Assembly: GCA_047495785.1 (NCBI GenBank)
Contig: JBLDXI010000024.1
Span: 682,001-746,000, forward strand
Direction of reading: 5' to 3'
Origin: Lepidodermella squamata
Taxonomy: Eukaryota; Gastrotricha
Length of the DNA stretch: 64,000 nt
Shown here in pieces: positions 39,401 to 50,378 of the stretch. The position numbers and the translations under genes were made by a program. Position 1 is the first letter of the stretch. Each line of letters starts with the position of its first letter. The notes beneath the pieces are model-generated. The model had not been told where the DNA came from, ran no database searches, and saw only the letters and a list, made by a program, of their open reading frames with translations.

Positions 39401-41380
39401 TATACACACACTCGCAGCAAAATTTCGTCCGTCTCTCTCGCTATCTCTATACATAATTTTAGTCGCGTTGAATTTTAATCAATATTAATTGAAGCAAATG
39501 ATGTTAATTTTTTTATTTATGTTTAAAAAAATGATCGCTCTGATGTAAAAACTGAATATCAATGATGATGATATAAAATTCGATGGATTCAGACGCTGGT
39601 GAGATATTATAAGAAATTATACAATCACTTTCTCGCTTGTTCATCGTTGAAGAAAACAAACGAGGCAAAAATGTCGTTTCTTTGTTCGAAAAATTGTAAA
39701 AATAAATAAAAATTTGAAAAATTAATAATATTTTTTTAATTACTCCTCTCAATGTCATTCGGCTGAAACCTGATAGCTGAATTTCGGAGGAAGTTCGAAA
39801 AAATGTGACATGGTTTGGGACGCTCTCAGATATGTCCTCAGTCATCTGATTTGTGGCATTTTTGCTCATCGTTAATATATATAGTCTATCTGAGTCAATT
39901 ATCACAGCGCTTTCATTGAGAAATCGCTCGGTACCGTATTCCCGTGCAAACTGCGGCACTGCCGTTATACAAGAAGCGAGCTGGAATGCAACTATACCCC
40001 GGGGACACTGGCATGCCAATAATGGATGGGGTAAATTGGGAAAATTTGAATCTTTCAATTAAGATTAAGATGATATGGCACTCATTTTCATTTCGATGCG
40101 CATCCTATAAGTGATTATGGCGTCATTCCGAAGATAACTGGAGACTCCTAAGGTCTATGACATCACCGACTTTCATTCTGGACTGCGTCAAATCCTCGAC
40201 AGCCAGTCCAAAGATGAAGAACCAGCCCCTTATATATCGAATACATATTTTTATGATTTTTTCGCATTTTCTTACTTCAAGTAAAATTCGCACATTTATT
40301 TGTAGTCATCTACAACTGATATATTTCTATCAACTAATCATCGCAATTTTATTGCTTCTACTGTCGCACATCAAAATAAATAAAATACCCAATATTTTAA
40401 TCCTGTTTCGCTTATTATACCAGTCCCTTTCGGTTAGTGGCACTGCCATACTTAATGAGGGATTTCGTTAGTCACTTTTTGATCTGCCAGCTTTTTTATT
40501 GGCTGCCACAGTTTTGCAAGGGAAGTCTGTTGAAGAGCTTGTAGTTGTAAAAACAAACACAACCTTAGGAAGCCATGCGTATTTTTTCGGTTGCACCAAC
40601 TTAACCGAGCGGGGCGCGTCGCCGCCAATCAGTGCGCACTTGAAGAAATCTCGTTTTTTCTCGCTTGTTGTGAAAGAAAACACGTCATAAAATCATTTAT
40701 TCTGCCCCGATTGATAAATCTGATGAAAAATGGCGATGATCGCGATATAGCGATGCAGATGATACGGTTATGTAGGGCCGCTTAATAATAAATGATGATA
40801 ACATAGGAGCAGCCTATCGACATGATAGGAAGCGATACGGATATATTAAAAAATATTATAAAAAATAGCCGCGCACGCGAGAGTGCTCGAGTACTTATCA
40901 CCGTGCTGGGCACAGAGGCGCGCGGCCTGTTCGTTTGTTTTCGTAAAACATGCATAGCACCACAGATACACGGCCGCGCGGCGCAATCAATCGGCGACGG
41001 CCGTATTACTTCCATCGGGTGTTGGTTGCATGGCCTCTTGTTGTCACATATCGCCGAAGCATACAATAATTACGTGTACCCGCGAGTGATTGCTGTCAAT
41101 TGGGCCGCGCGTGCGCGCGATCGGCACGATGACGAAAAATAGCAAACATAACTATGCTAATATACTAAGGTTTGTATTATTTTTTGCCTCTCCAACTACA
41201 CACAACTCCACTACATCTATCACTAATGACGTATCATCATCATCATCATCTTCATCGCGCGTATTATAGGCGGTAATATTTTCTATAATTTGTGTTTTTC
41301 GATGCGATGCGCCGCCGTCGGCTGCGTGTTTAGCTGTTGAGCACAAGGGGGTGATTTCGCAAACAAAAAATAACGCTCAA
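39401..41380. other. Intergenic region between the two thrombospondin-repeat genes
   Basis: No supported exon. A CpG-dense block at about 40865-41125 (GCGCGCGATCGG and CCGCGCGGCGC runs) precedes the second thrombospondin-repeat gene, as similar blocks precede the first. A (CAT/TCA)n microsatellite lies at about 41228-41255. Confidence 0.45.
40865..41125. promoter_or_regulatory. CpG-dense block, candidate promoter of thrombospondin-repeat gene B
   Basis: CpG dinucleotides and GCGC runs are strongly concentrated here compared with the AT-rich flanks. It ends about 255 nt before the start codon of the downstream gene. No core promoter motif is obvious, so promoter function is inference from composition and position. 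Confidence 0.3.
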
Positions 41381-43340
41381 ATGATACTTCATCGCCACCG
41401 TTGTTTCTTACTTCTTCTACTGACGCTACTGTTGGTGATGATTTCTGGCACCTTGGGAGCAACTACTAAAAAAGCCCCGCCTAAAAAACGTAACACCAAC
41501 CGCGTGATACACGGCAACTGGGGCCCCTGGACGTCGGGCCGATGCTCTGTTACCTGTGGCGAGGGGAAACGAACTCGAGTGCGTTTATGCAACAACCCGG
41601 CTCCAGCAAATGGCGGCGAGAAATGTCCCGGCTTTGGTGTTATGCCTGAACCGTGCCGTTTGCCACCCTGCGATTTAGGTTACCTTCATTTCAGTTACAT
41701 TTAATCGTTCACTTTTAACGTTTTTTCCCCCGATAGAATCAACCCGGGGTGAATGGTCAGCCTGGTCAGCGTGTTCAGGTAGCTGTGGCCATGGAACCCG
41801 AAAACGTACACGGTCTTGCTTAGCCGTCTCAACGCCGTGCTTCGATTCTCAGACCGAAAGTTGCCGTGACCCGGCGGTTGTACCGCCGTGCCCAATTGAC
41901 GGCGGCTGGTCGAACTGGTTCACATTTTTGCCGTGCCCGAAAAATGCGGAGAAAATTTGTACACACCCGACAAAGTACCACCGCGTCGATATGCGGTTTT
42001 GCTCCGCGCCGTTTCCGAGCTACGGCGGAAAGGACTGCGAAGGACCCGAATACAACTACACGCTTTGCGCAAAAATGACGCCGCTTTGTTTAAAACGTAA
42101 GTGATAATTTTTCTTCTCAGAGAAAGTAAACCAGTTTTTAAAACATGTTATTTGCGAATAATGTTGTTACAAGTTGAATAATTTATGAAGCTCGAGTAAT
42201 CAACGATTGATGTGATAAACATCTTCTTTGTTGTTGCTCATATTTATTGATCGACTAAACCTCCTTAATACTTCTAGGCGATTTAAATATTCTTTTTCAA
42301 TTTTTTCCAGCCCATTGGTCACCCTGGACGATGGTTCAAAAATGCAACGCAACTTGTGGGGCTGGGATCGAGAAAAAATCGCGTACCTGCATTGGGGCTG
42401 ACTGGACAGGTCAAAAGTGTTTCGGCCCGACGATTATGAATACCGAATGCCACGCGGCCCCCTGCGAGAAGGGTTGGACAAGTTGGCGCGAGATTCAGTC
42501 ATGTGTAACCCAGTCACCCGGCGAACCTTGCAAGGGCCTGACCGAGGGCCATGTTCGCATTCTCGAGCGGACCTGCCAGAAAAAGGAATGCGAAGGCGAG
42601 TCTAAGCGAACAGAGCGATGCTTAGATTTCTTCAAATGCCCACTATCAGCGTTATCGTCAACTGTTTCGTCGATTCTCTCCAGTACCATGCCGTTTTTCC
42701 TGCCAACGTCTTGGACCGAATGGGAGGCGCAGAAATGTAGCGTATCATGCGGTCGGGGCATTCAAAGGCGGACTCGGGTTTGTGTGCCTGAGGTGGGCCC
42801 GGGTTCGGAAATTCGGTGCCCTGGTGCTTCCGAAGAATTCGTGCCGTGTTTAATGCCGAGTTGCTCACATGAAACCACGCCTTACTCGCTGCTATCGACT
42901 CCGAGTGAATGGTTGACCGTTTCACTCGCTGCGGGAAGTGGCACAACCGTAGAAAGAGGTGAACAATTGTTTACACTTAAAACGCTGGGAGTAATTGATA
43001 CATTTTTGTTACAGCTGATAGCGGCGAAGAAGAAGAGGATGAGGAGCCGATGACTACGACATTGGGCAGCGAAGAGGGCGAAACGTACACGGAATGGAGC
43101 GCGTGGTCTAGCTGCGAGGGCAAGTGCCGGCAGTTTCGGAAGCGAAAATGCCGCCGGAAGCAAGGCATCGGCTGCTTCAACGGCGTCGAGGACACCGAAT
43201 CGCAGCCGTGCCAGAACAGAGCCGGCGGGAAGGAGCTGTGCTACTACAACGCGGCTATGATAACGCGAACGAATGTGATGATTTCAACACTGCCTTTGCT
43301 AGTAACATTTGTGTTTCACTCGAATAACTACTTTTTCTAA
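41381..43340 (+). CDS. Thrombospondin type-1 repeat surface protein B, likely GPI-anchored
   Basis: Four exons (41381-41678, 41737-42096, 42311-42958, 43015-43340) give 543 residues. A signal peptide with a Leu-rich core ([19 protein letters not shown]) precedes seven TSP1-like repeats in the same order and subtypes as gene [86 protein letters not shown] and [10 protein letters not shown]. The third and fifth again lack the TCG core. An acidic linker (GEEEEDEEP) precedes the last repeat. The extreme C-terminus is hydrophobic ([13 protein letters not shown]), fitting a GPI signal. Shared repeat order and first-intron position after repeat 1 show that A and B arose by tandem duplication, but B has gained or kept extra introns. 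Confidence 0.88.
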
Positions 43341-44229
43341 TGGGAAAAATGCTGCCAATAACTATTTTTCTAACTGTTGTTTCTATAGTTTGTATACTTC
43401 AATTATAGCCTTGTCAACTGTGTAAATTTATTCGATTCCCGGTAGCGAATTAAAAAAAGCGATCACCTGAGATTAAACAAGATGTGACTCATTTTCAAAG
43501 GGTCTTACTTTTAGTGGAACCAAAATTGCTTAGTTGGCCAAATGGCTGGAAGCGGAACCTAACTTTGAAATCAATTTGCCAAAAACGCAAATTTTCCACA
43601 TTTTCTGGAATTTCTTGAATAATTTGAAAAAATCGAAATAAATGACCATACAGCGTGTCCCATTAGCAACGCAAGCAAAGAAAATACACGGAAAAGGGTT
43701 CAGAAACTCTAAAATTAGAGACGAAGTCACATCTAATGACCAGAAAAATTGTAGAAAAATAGTAGAAATTGTGATGGGATTAAAAAATTCCGAAGAAATT
43801 TGATCCAATCGGGTAAATTACCGAAAATTACCGAACCAATTACCATCGGGGTTTTCCGGGTTTTCGTCGGTAAATTTTTTATTTATTCGGGTTAAATCGC
43901 GGATATTCTCTCAGTAGGCTTAATTTATAGGAATTGGTTGAATTTCCTACAAAAAGTTGCTAAATTAAAAAGTAGTTGCGCAACTTCGGGGACACGCTGT
44001 AGAATTCTCCGTGATGTTTAGTACGAAGCCAGGACATAACCTTGAGAACAACACATTTGCGTTTGGTGCCAACTCTTGAAATTCGGTTCCGCCAATTTTG
44101 GCTCCACAACAGGTAAATTTAGTTCCGCTAAATGATATTCTGATTTTTAAATTCAAGCGCTGAATTTTATTTCAATAACTTGAATAATTGCTGCAATAAT
44201 CAGTTGGTTAAAATATCAAGTTTATTTGA
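43341..44229. other. Convergent intergenic region
   Basis: This AT-rich region lies between thrombospondin-repeat gene B (plus) and USP copy A (minus). It contains short, noisy A/T-rich near-repeats but no supported exon. Confidence 0.45.
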
Positions 44230-47200
44230 TCACATTGAATCGACTCGGCGTTTGTAAACTAGCAAATAACCGGCTTCGCTCTGAAAAATCAGAATTACCT
44301 CAATTTTCAGGGTCCGGAAATCAAACTCACGACAACTTCTTTGAGGGAAGATGACACGCTTTCAACTGTAGCATCGTCGAAAAGGTACCAATTGCCCGTT
44401 GTTGAGTTCAGGGCATAGGCAGTATAATGACCGAAACCCATGCTGCCCATGTGGTTCGAAACACAAATCAAGTCGTATTTTGGCGAGGAATCCATTACAG
44501 CCCAGTTAGTGAATTCAGATAGATCCAGCCTAATAATTACAGAATATTAATTTAGTATTTTTTTATTATTTATGATTATTTTTTTAATTTCTCAATTTTT
44601 TATTAATTTTTATTAATTAAAAAAATCAGAGCTTTCTTACTCGAATGGATAATTGACGAATGTTTCGAGTTTTTCGGCCTTGTTGTAGCTGTCTACGTCG
44701 AACCGTTTCAGGTGGATGATGAGGTAAGGCGGCAGTCGCCAAATATCAAGTTTTTTGAAAGCTCTTCGATGCTCCTTGCACTTCGAACAGTACCAAGAAT
44801 TAGCTTCAGACAACTGCTCCTCCGTAAGAAACAGCCGAATACAATCTTCAAGAACAACTGGGCCAACCTTGCTACCCGAACCCGAATCGCCTAACCGGCT
44901 CAAATCTGACAGGGCCATTCGTTCAAAATCAATCAAATCAGCAGTATCATCGTCGAATTTCATTATCAAATAATGCGATTTAACAGTCAGGCTTAGTTGC
45001 TTTTCGAACTCAGCTTGATCGTCATCTGCGTCGTCTGAAATCACCCCGTGATCGTACATACCAGATATATTCGAGTGGGACAGGGTGTAGCGGCCCTTCA
45101 AGCTACCTTCGCTTGGCGTCTTGAGGTAAATTTCGGCGATTTTCACAGCATTGCGGTGAGCTTCGGCCGATGTCAATTTCGACTTGGGAATAGTGACTAA
45201 AAACGGGAAAATACGGGGAAAGTCGCGATGTTTGATGTACAGAACCACAGTGGCTAGGTCATCCATTAGATCAGGAACTTCAAACGCCATAATATCGTCG
45301 AAATTCGCGCTCAAGTAAGGCGCATAGTCGGAAATTTGATACCATTGTGACAATGCGGCCGAGTGAGTTTTAGTAACCGCGCAAGTTTTCAGTCGTTCCG
45401 TTGGCAGGCCCAGCTGGGCTGAGAAGGCGTCGAAAATGTCTTGAGACGAACATTTGATCGGGATATCGAGGCTTAGATTTACCACAGGTTTCGACGGATC
45501 CAAGCTTCGAAAATGGCCGATGTATTTTCGTGATTTCGGCCGAGGAATCGGAACGGTCAGATAGCAAAAAGGGTCGAAAGTAAGTTTGACTTTTTGACAA
45601 ATATTGCAGCGAACAGTCGATTTTAGTTGGCCATGAAATAGGTCAACGATTTTTGACGAATTCCGCTTCTTATGACAGTCCCAGAACTCTGAAAATTCCG
45701 TAAATTATTCTGGAATAATACCGTAATGTGGGGTAACTTGGCCTGGAAAAAAACCAGTTTTTCGAAACTAGGCGGTAGCTGTTTAACTATCCTACAACAA
45801 ATTACGTACTAAAACAGCCGTTTAAATCCCCTCGATAGTTCGAAACCTGGTCGTAAAACCAATGAAACCAATCCGTTTCGAGTTATTCTCAAATCGCCTG
45901 ATGAATCATCAGTGACCCCATAAAAAATAGTGCTCCTAGATTTTTCTATGAATTAGGTTCAGAGGCCAAAATGAGGGGCGAATTCCAAGGTGTCCAACGT
46001 GTCGTTTTTGGAAGGAATTTTTCTGAAAAATCAGGAGAAAACTGAAGTTCACTGAAAAAGTGAAGCCACTTTCCGAAATCGGGAAAATGGTGCTTGAATG
46101 GTGCTTTTTCAGTAAAAACGGCTTTTTGAGGTGGCTTTTTCGACCAAGATACCCCCACATCACATAAATTAATCTGAGAACTCACCTTGACCTTTTTCCA
46201 AATCCGTCAACTGGTCATTTTCCTCAATCTCGTAGTAAGGTTTGACTGTAACCTCGTTCAAATCTTCGTGCAGTGCCTCCAAAACGAAGGATAAAAGTTC
46301 ACTTGAGTCATGCTGGGCGTAGCCGGCAAAACGAGGCGCGAAATGGCCAACGGCGGCTTTCAAATCTCGCGGCGCGACCGAGGCGTAAGATCCAGACCAC
46401 ATCGCCTCGATTAAGGCGGCAAACTTATCGACCAACTCGCCTTTTGTTCCTAGTCGATTCACTCTATTTATTTTGTCGCGATATTCACCTGATCGGATGA
46501 AATTCGTTAAATCAGGCACATTGGAAAGACATTGGATTGCACTGTTCATAAAACAAGTATTGCCAAGATTTTGAAGGCCGCAAAGTCCCGGAATTCCGGC
46601 GTATTTCGACGAAGTAGTCCCGTTGAAAGCGTTAGACGAGTAAGACGGGGGCTGCTGGTCGCCATTTTCGTGAAAATGAGAATAAGGTGCAGCTATTGAA
46701 TATCCTACTTTTGATAAATCCTCCGAAAATTCCGGCTTGGAAGACGGCCACTGGTCTGAAGATATCTTCTCCGCGATGAACAACGACGCATCAGCCACAT
46801 CCAATTTTTGCAGAGTATCCGCCCCGTTGTCTTCCAAGGTGAGGCAATCCAACTAAAAAAATATCGAATTATTAGACTGCCCTAATTTCAATTAATTTAT
46901 TTACCGAATTCGTTCCGTAAGGGCTCCACCATAATTTAATATCATCATCGCTGGAAATAACGAGATCCCGCCTAATTTTAGCCACCAGTGCAAAAATATC
47001 AGCTCCCCTGCTTATCGAAATGGCGTGTGATGTCGATAAATCCGGATATAACCTCACGTCGAGTTTCAACGGGTAAACTTCAACTTTGTTCAAGGTAGAA
47101 TGATGGCTCGCCGGAATCACCCTGCAGCGAACAGGTGTAGGTTGCCGACTTGAAATGCCGTACCTTTTCACCAGAAGATCCCACGCGCTTTCAGGCAAAG

Positions 47201-47492
47201 TTCGGTAGTCACGAGGCTCGGCTAGGCAATCTAACAACTCGCCAGTTTTAGGGTCGAATAAGGTCGAGTTATCAATAGGCCCTGGGTGCAGTGATGGGTC
47301 GCCTTTAATCGAATCAGCCCACGGATTTTCAGCGTTCGACCCGCCGACGAAAATCTCCCATCTCCGATACCAGCTATCGGCGACAAGGTACCAGTCTTCG
47401 CCTTTCAGCCGCTGGCCCGAGTACCAGGCTTCCCGTACCTGGTTCAGCTCATGAGCAAGCAGCTCGTCGTTTCCCGCGGGCATTTTTTTCAC
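44230..47492 (-). CDS. USP4/11/15-type ubiquitin-specific protease, copy A
   Basis: Five exons (47492-46905, 46852-46186, 45688-44641, 44529-44331, 44280-44230) give 850 residues. Order: DUSP domain ([18 protein letters not shown]), ubiquitin-like segment ([15 protein letters not shown]), then a split USP catalytic domain. The Cys box is [23 protein letters not shown] and the His box is [18 protein letters not shown] followed by WYLFDDATV, so Cys, His and Asp are all present. Zinc-ligand pairs CNIC and CSKC are intact. The family cleaves ubiquitin from proteins in signalling and splicing. The protein ends shortly after [10 protein letters not shown], with no tail. The third exon contains the USP15-like [20 protein letters not shown]. 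The start may instead be the Met four codons downstream. Confidence 0.92.
45689..46185 (-). other. Long intron of USP copy A with internal repeats
   Basis: This roughly 500-nt intron begins GTGAGT and ends TTTCAG. It contains imperfect direct repeats (GGTGCTTGAATGGTGCTTTTT at about 46090-46110) and short inverted matches (GAAGCCAC against GTGGCTTTTT). They could be the remains of a small mobile element, but no terminal repeats or target duplication are clear. Confidence 0.3.
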
Positions 47493-48215
47493 GAACTGTA
47501 GAATAGAGTAAAAATGAATGTGTAATTAGTATGCAGCGACCGGTGTATCGTACAACTAATCAGAAATCCAAAAACTCACGTTATCTTATCTGCCTTAAAA
47601 ACAGATTAAATCAACGATAAACTCGAGAAGACGAAAATAGTGAACCCATTTTTTTCCGTTTTATTTTGCTGTTATATTGTTATAAAAATTTGCTCAAATA
47701 AAGCATCCCAATGCCATTTTAAATGAGAATTCTACACACCACTTGCCATTATACATTTATGTCGATTTGTTTTCATGAGTTTTACAGCCTTCTTCAAGAG
47801 CACATATTTCACACATAGCAACTAGATTTGTCTGAAATTTGATTCGCGTTCAAACTTGATCCGCAGCCTCAACAACAAGAAACAATTATAGATGAATGAT
47901 TGCGATAGTTGTTATGATGTTGTACGGTAAAAAACACATTACAATTGTTATGAAAGCCTCGCATAGTAGTTGAATTTCATCGTTCTAGCATATATAGTAT
48001 ATAAGAATGTAAATGAAACATATCCGCTTATCCGAGAACGATCACAGCACTATTAAAAAATCTTAGAGACATCGATGATACAATCATGTTTTAAATTGAT
48101 CTTATAGCGCGAATATCTTTGCACCGATTTAAGTCACCGAGAGATAAGTATTGGCAAAACGCTAGTAATAATAATAATATTTAATAAGGCAGAAATCAGA
48201 TAATAAGTCCTGAAA
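47493..48215. other. Intergenic gap between USP copies A and B
   Basis: AT-rich, no coding signal. In particular I find no Cys-box or zinc-finger sequence here that could complete copy B. Confidence 0.55.
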
Positions 48216-48221
48216 TTTATT
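48216..48221 (-). terminator. AATAAA overlapping the stop codon of USP copy B
   Basis: The minus strand reads CAATAAAT across the stop, so the poly(A) signal would include the stop codon. This supports a genuine 3' end here rather than a stop inside a longer gene. Confidence 0.35.
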
Positions 48222-49119
48222 GCCATTGGTCGGCGGGCGGGCGCTGCTGTGTTGAAAATTGTGCGTAAAAACCAAGCGTCTCAGATGCCTTCCGAGCAAA
48301 ATCCGGCGACGAAGCCGGCCAATTTTCGCGGGCACTGTTTCTAGTTTCGAAAACGAACAAATTGCCGTCACGAATTGCTAAATCTTGCAGCAGCATCAGC
48401 TCATCGTCACCGAGTTCCATCGATTCGGACGAATCAACGTGATACCAAACACGTGATTCAACATCGTCGGATATATTGAAAAATTTTCTGAGCAGCGAAT
48501 TAATTTTTCCTAAATAGACAAAAAATTTTATAAAAATTAGAAAATTTTGAAAAAAATTTACCAAGGCTTGTAATGCGGCTGAAATGAAATTTCATTGCAT
48601 GGGCCAAGTCCCACTGGGGTCGAACCATAATTTCCAGCGGGTACAATTCGACAGTTTCAACATTGAAATTTTTCGAATTTCGAGTCAATATAACATTTCG
48701 CATTAAAGCTGGCGGCTAAAAAAAATCACACAAAAATAATTAAGCTGGATTTTTTAAATCAGGTTATTTACCGATTTCTCAGCAATTCCATATCTTTTCA
48801 CGAGTAAATTCCACGAATCTTCTGGGACGACTCGGAAATCACGCAGTTCAATAAGATCGCGTCGAAGTTCGCCGTTTTCGTCGACCAGGCGGGTCAAGTC
48901 GATCTGGCCAGGGTATTGGGCAGGATCGCCCTTGGAGTGTCCGTAGCCGCCCATGCCAACGTATTTTTTCCATTTATGGTGCCACTCTTCCGTGATCAGG
49001 TAGCGAATTTCACCCGCTCGCATGTTCCGCAGCAGCCCGTCTCGAACCGCAGTTCGCTCTCGCTCTAGCGTTTCACGCTCGACTGAACTCACCGAACCGC
49101 GCGGTGAGCGTGTTGTCAT
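48217..49119 (-). CDS. USP4/11/15-derived DUSP-Ubl protein without protease domain, copy B
   Basis: Three exons (49119-48772, 48715-48562, 48509-48217) join in phase to 264 residues. It has the DUSP domain (IRYLITEEWHHKWKKYVG, PGQIDLTRLVDENGELRRDL, VPEDSWNLLVKRYG) and the ubiquitin-like module (VETVELYPLEIMVRP, then DLAIRDGNLFVFETR). It stops exactly where the paralogues enter the linker before the Cys box. Both introns match paralogue introns: the first the phase-0 intron of copy C, the second the phase-1 intron of copy D. There is no internal stop or frameshift. AATAAA overlaps the stop codon. This looks like an expressed non-catalytic paralogue, for example a competitor or adaptor, but expression is untested. 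An upstream in-frame ATG (49251) would add a hydrophobic segment; I judge it untranslated. Confidence 0.75.
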
Positions 49120-50378
49120 TAGTTTAGCCTCAAAATAAAATTCTATGCACACAAAAAATGTAGTTAGTAATAAAACAATAAATAAGGGTGTTTGCCGAGA
49201 GGAAAAAAATGACGAATTGCAACGCGTCTTATCGTTGTAGTGGCTTTTCAATAAAATGTAATAATATGCGCGCGCATATCAGGAGAAAAGCGTTCTATAT
49301 TCCCATACGGCAGTAGGGAGAGAAAAAAAATTGGCAATATTATCACTATTCCAACATCACGGCGGAAAATCTATAAAACCACGCAAAGTAACATGGTAAT
49401 CGTCTGCAAACTATCAAGATAACAAAATGACAGTGGACTTCTTCTTATTCATATTCATTTTTTACGGCAAATAAAAGAATGATAAAAAGACAGAAGTAAT
49501 GCCCTCGTTCCCATGGGATTTAAATATTATAATTTTTGGCTGTCAAGGAATTTTGCTATACGATTAAAAATTAATCTTCGCCCTCTGACGGTAGTGAGAG
49601 GTGGATTACAAAATTAGATTACACGGCAATCAGGGCAAAGCTGCGTTATTTCTGGGGCAATTTCCTTGATTACTTTAAGGATAATAGGTATTAAGATAGA
49701 ATGGGCCTTGCGTCGTAAAAGACGTGCATGCTGTTTTTTGCGATTCGCTTCACTGGCGGCGGCTATCTATTACGAAAAACAGCACGAAAACACGCGAAAA
49801 ATGGGTATTGATGAATGAGAAGTTGGTATGCGTTTTTGGTAAACAAGCAGACAATAATTAAAATAATACGCTGGAGGTAAAAAATAAGATAAACAGCATG
49901 GTATAAATAATTTACAAAAACAGGAATTGTATCCGCAGCCGACTGAGAGATGATATTTGAGGCTTTTGGCTGACGGAAGCATTCAAGTGGCACTCTCGAC
50001 GCGGATTGCTATCTCGATTGATTAGCATGTAGTTCATGACGATTATAACGAAAAGAATTTGCGGCTCCGAAGTACTTTTCCGCGCTTAGCATCGATTGCA
50101 GTTAATTAGCGCAAAAAGCTAGTCATTATAAAAAGGCTAGAAAATTCTTGTCCAGGCGCCGGTGACACAAAAACCATAGAAGTATCGCATTTCAGTTGAT
50201 TGGCTAGGCTAAAAATTCAGTATAATCGACCTGAACTTGATTCATCAACGCTTTATTCAAAAGTCCCAAAATCGAGTGAATTATTCTAGCAAATTTGCAG
50301 GTAAAAATTAAGGCCGCAAGTCTCATAAAACACCGAGTTGCTCGCTCGAATCCTCAACAACACGGCTATTCGTTTCAA
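49120..50378. other. Intergenic region between USP copies B and C
   Basis: AT-rich, 1.26 kb, no supported exon. Short open frames on both strands lack domains. Confidence 0.5.

Noticed and set aside
45689-46185. Mobile element in the USP copy A intron
   Set aside because: Imperfect internal repeats are visible, but there are no clear terminal inverted repeats, target-site duplication or transposase remnant.
48217-49119. USP copy B as a plain pseudogene
   Set aside because: All three exons are open, splice sites are canonical and phases match the paralogues, so I report it as a coding gene lacking the protease domain. Expression is still untested.
49120-49251. N-terminal hydrophobic extension of USP copy B from an upstream ATG
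   Set aside because: The paralogues start near the DUSP domain and the extra sequence is AT-rich and unlike them, so it is more likely 5' untranslated sequence.
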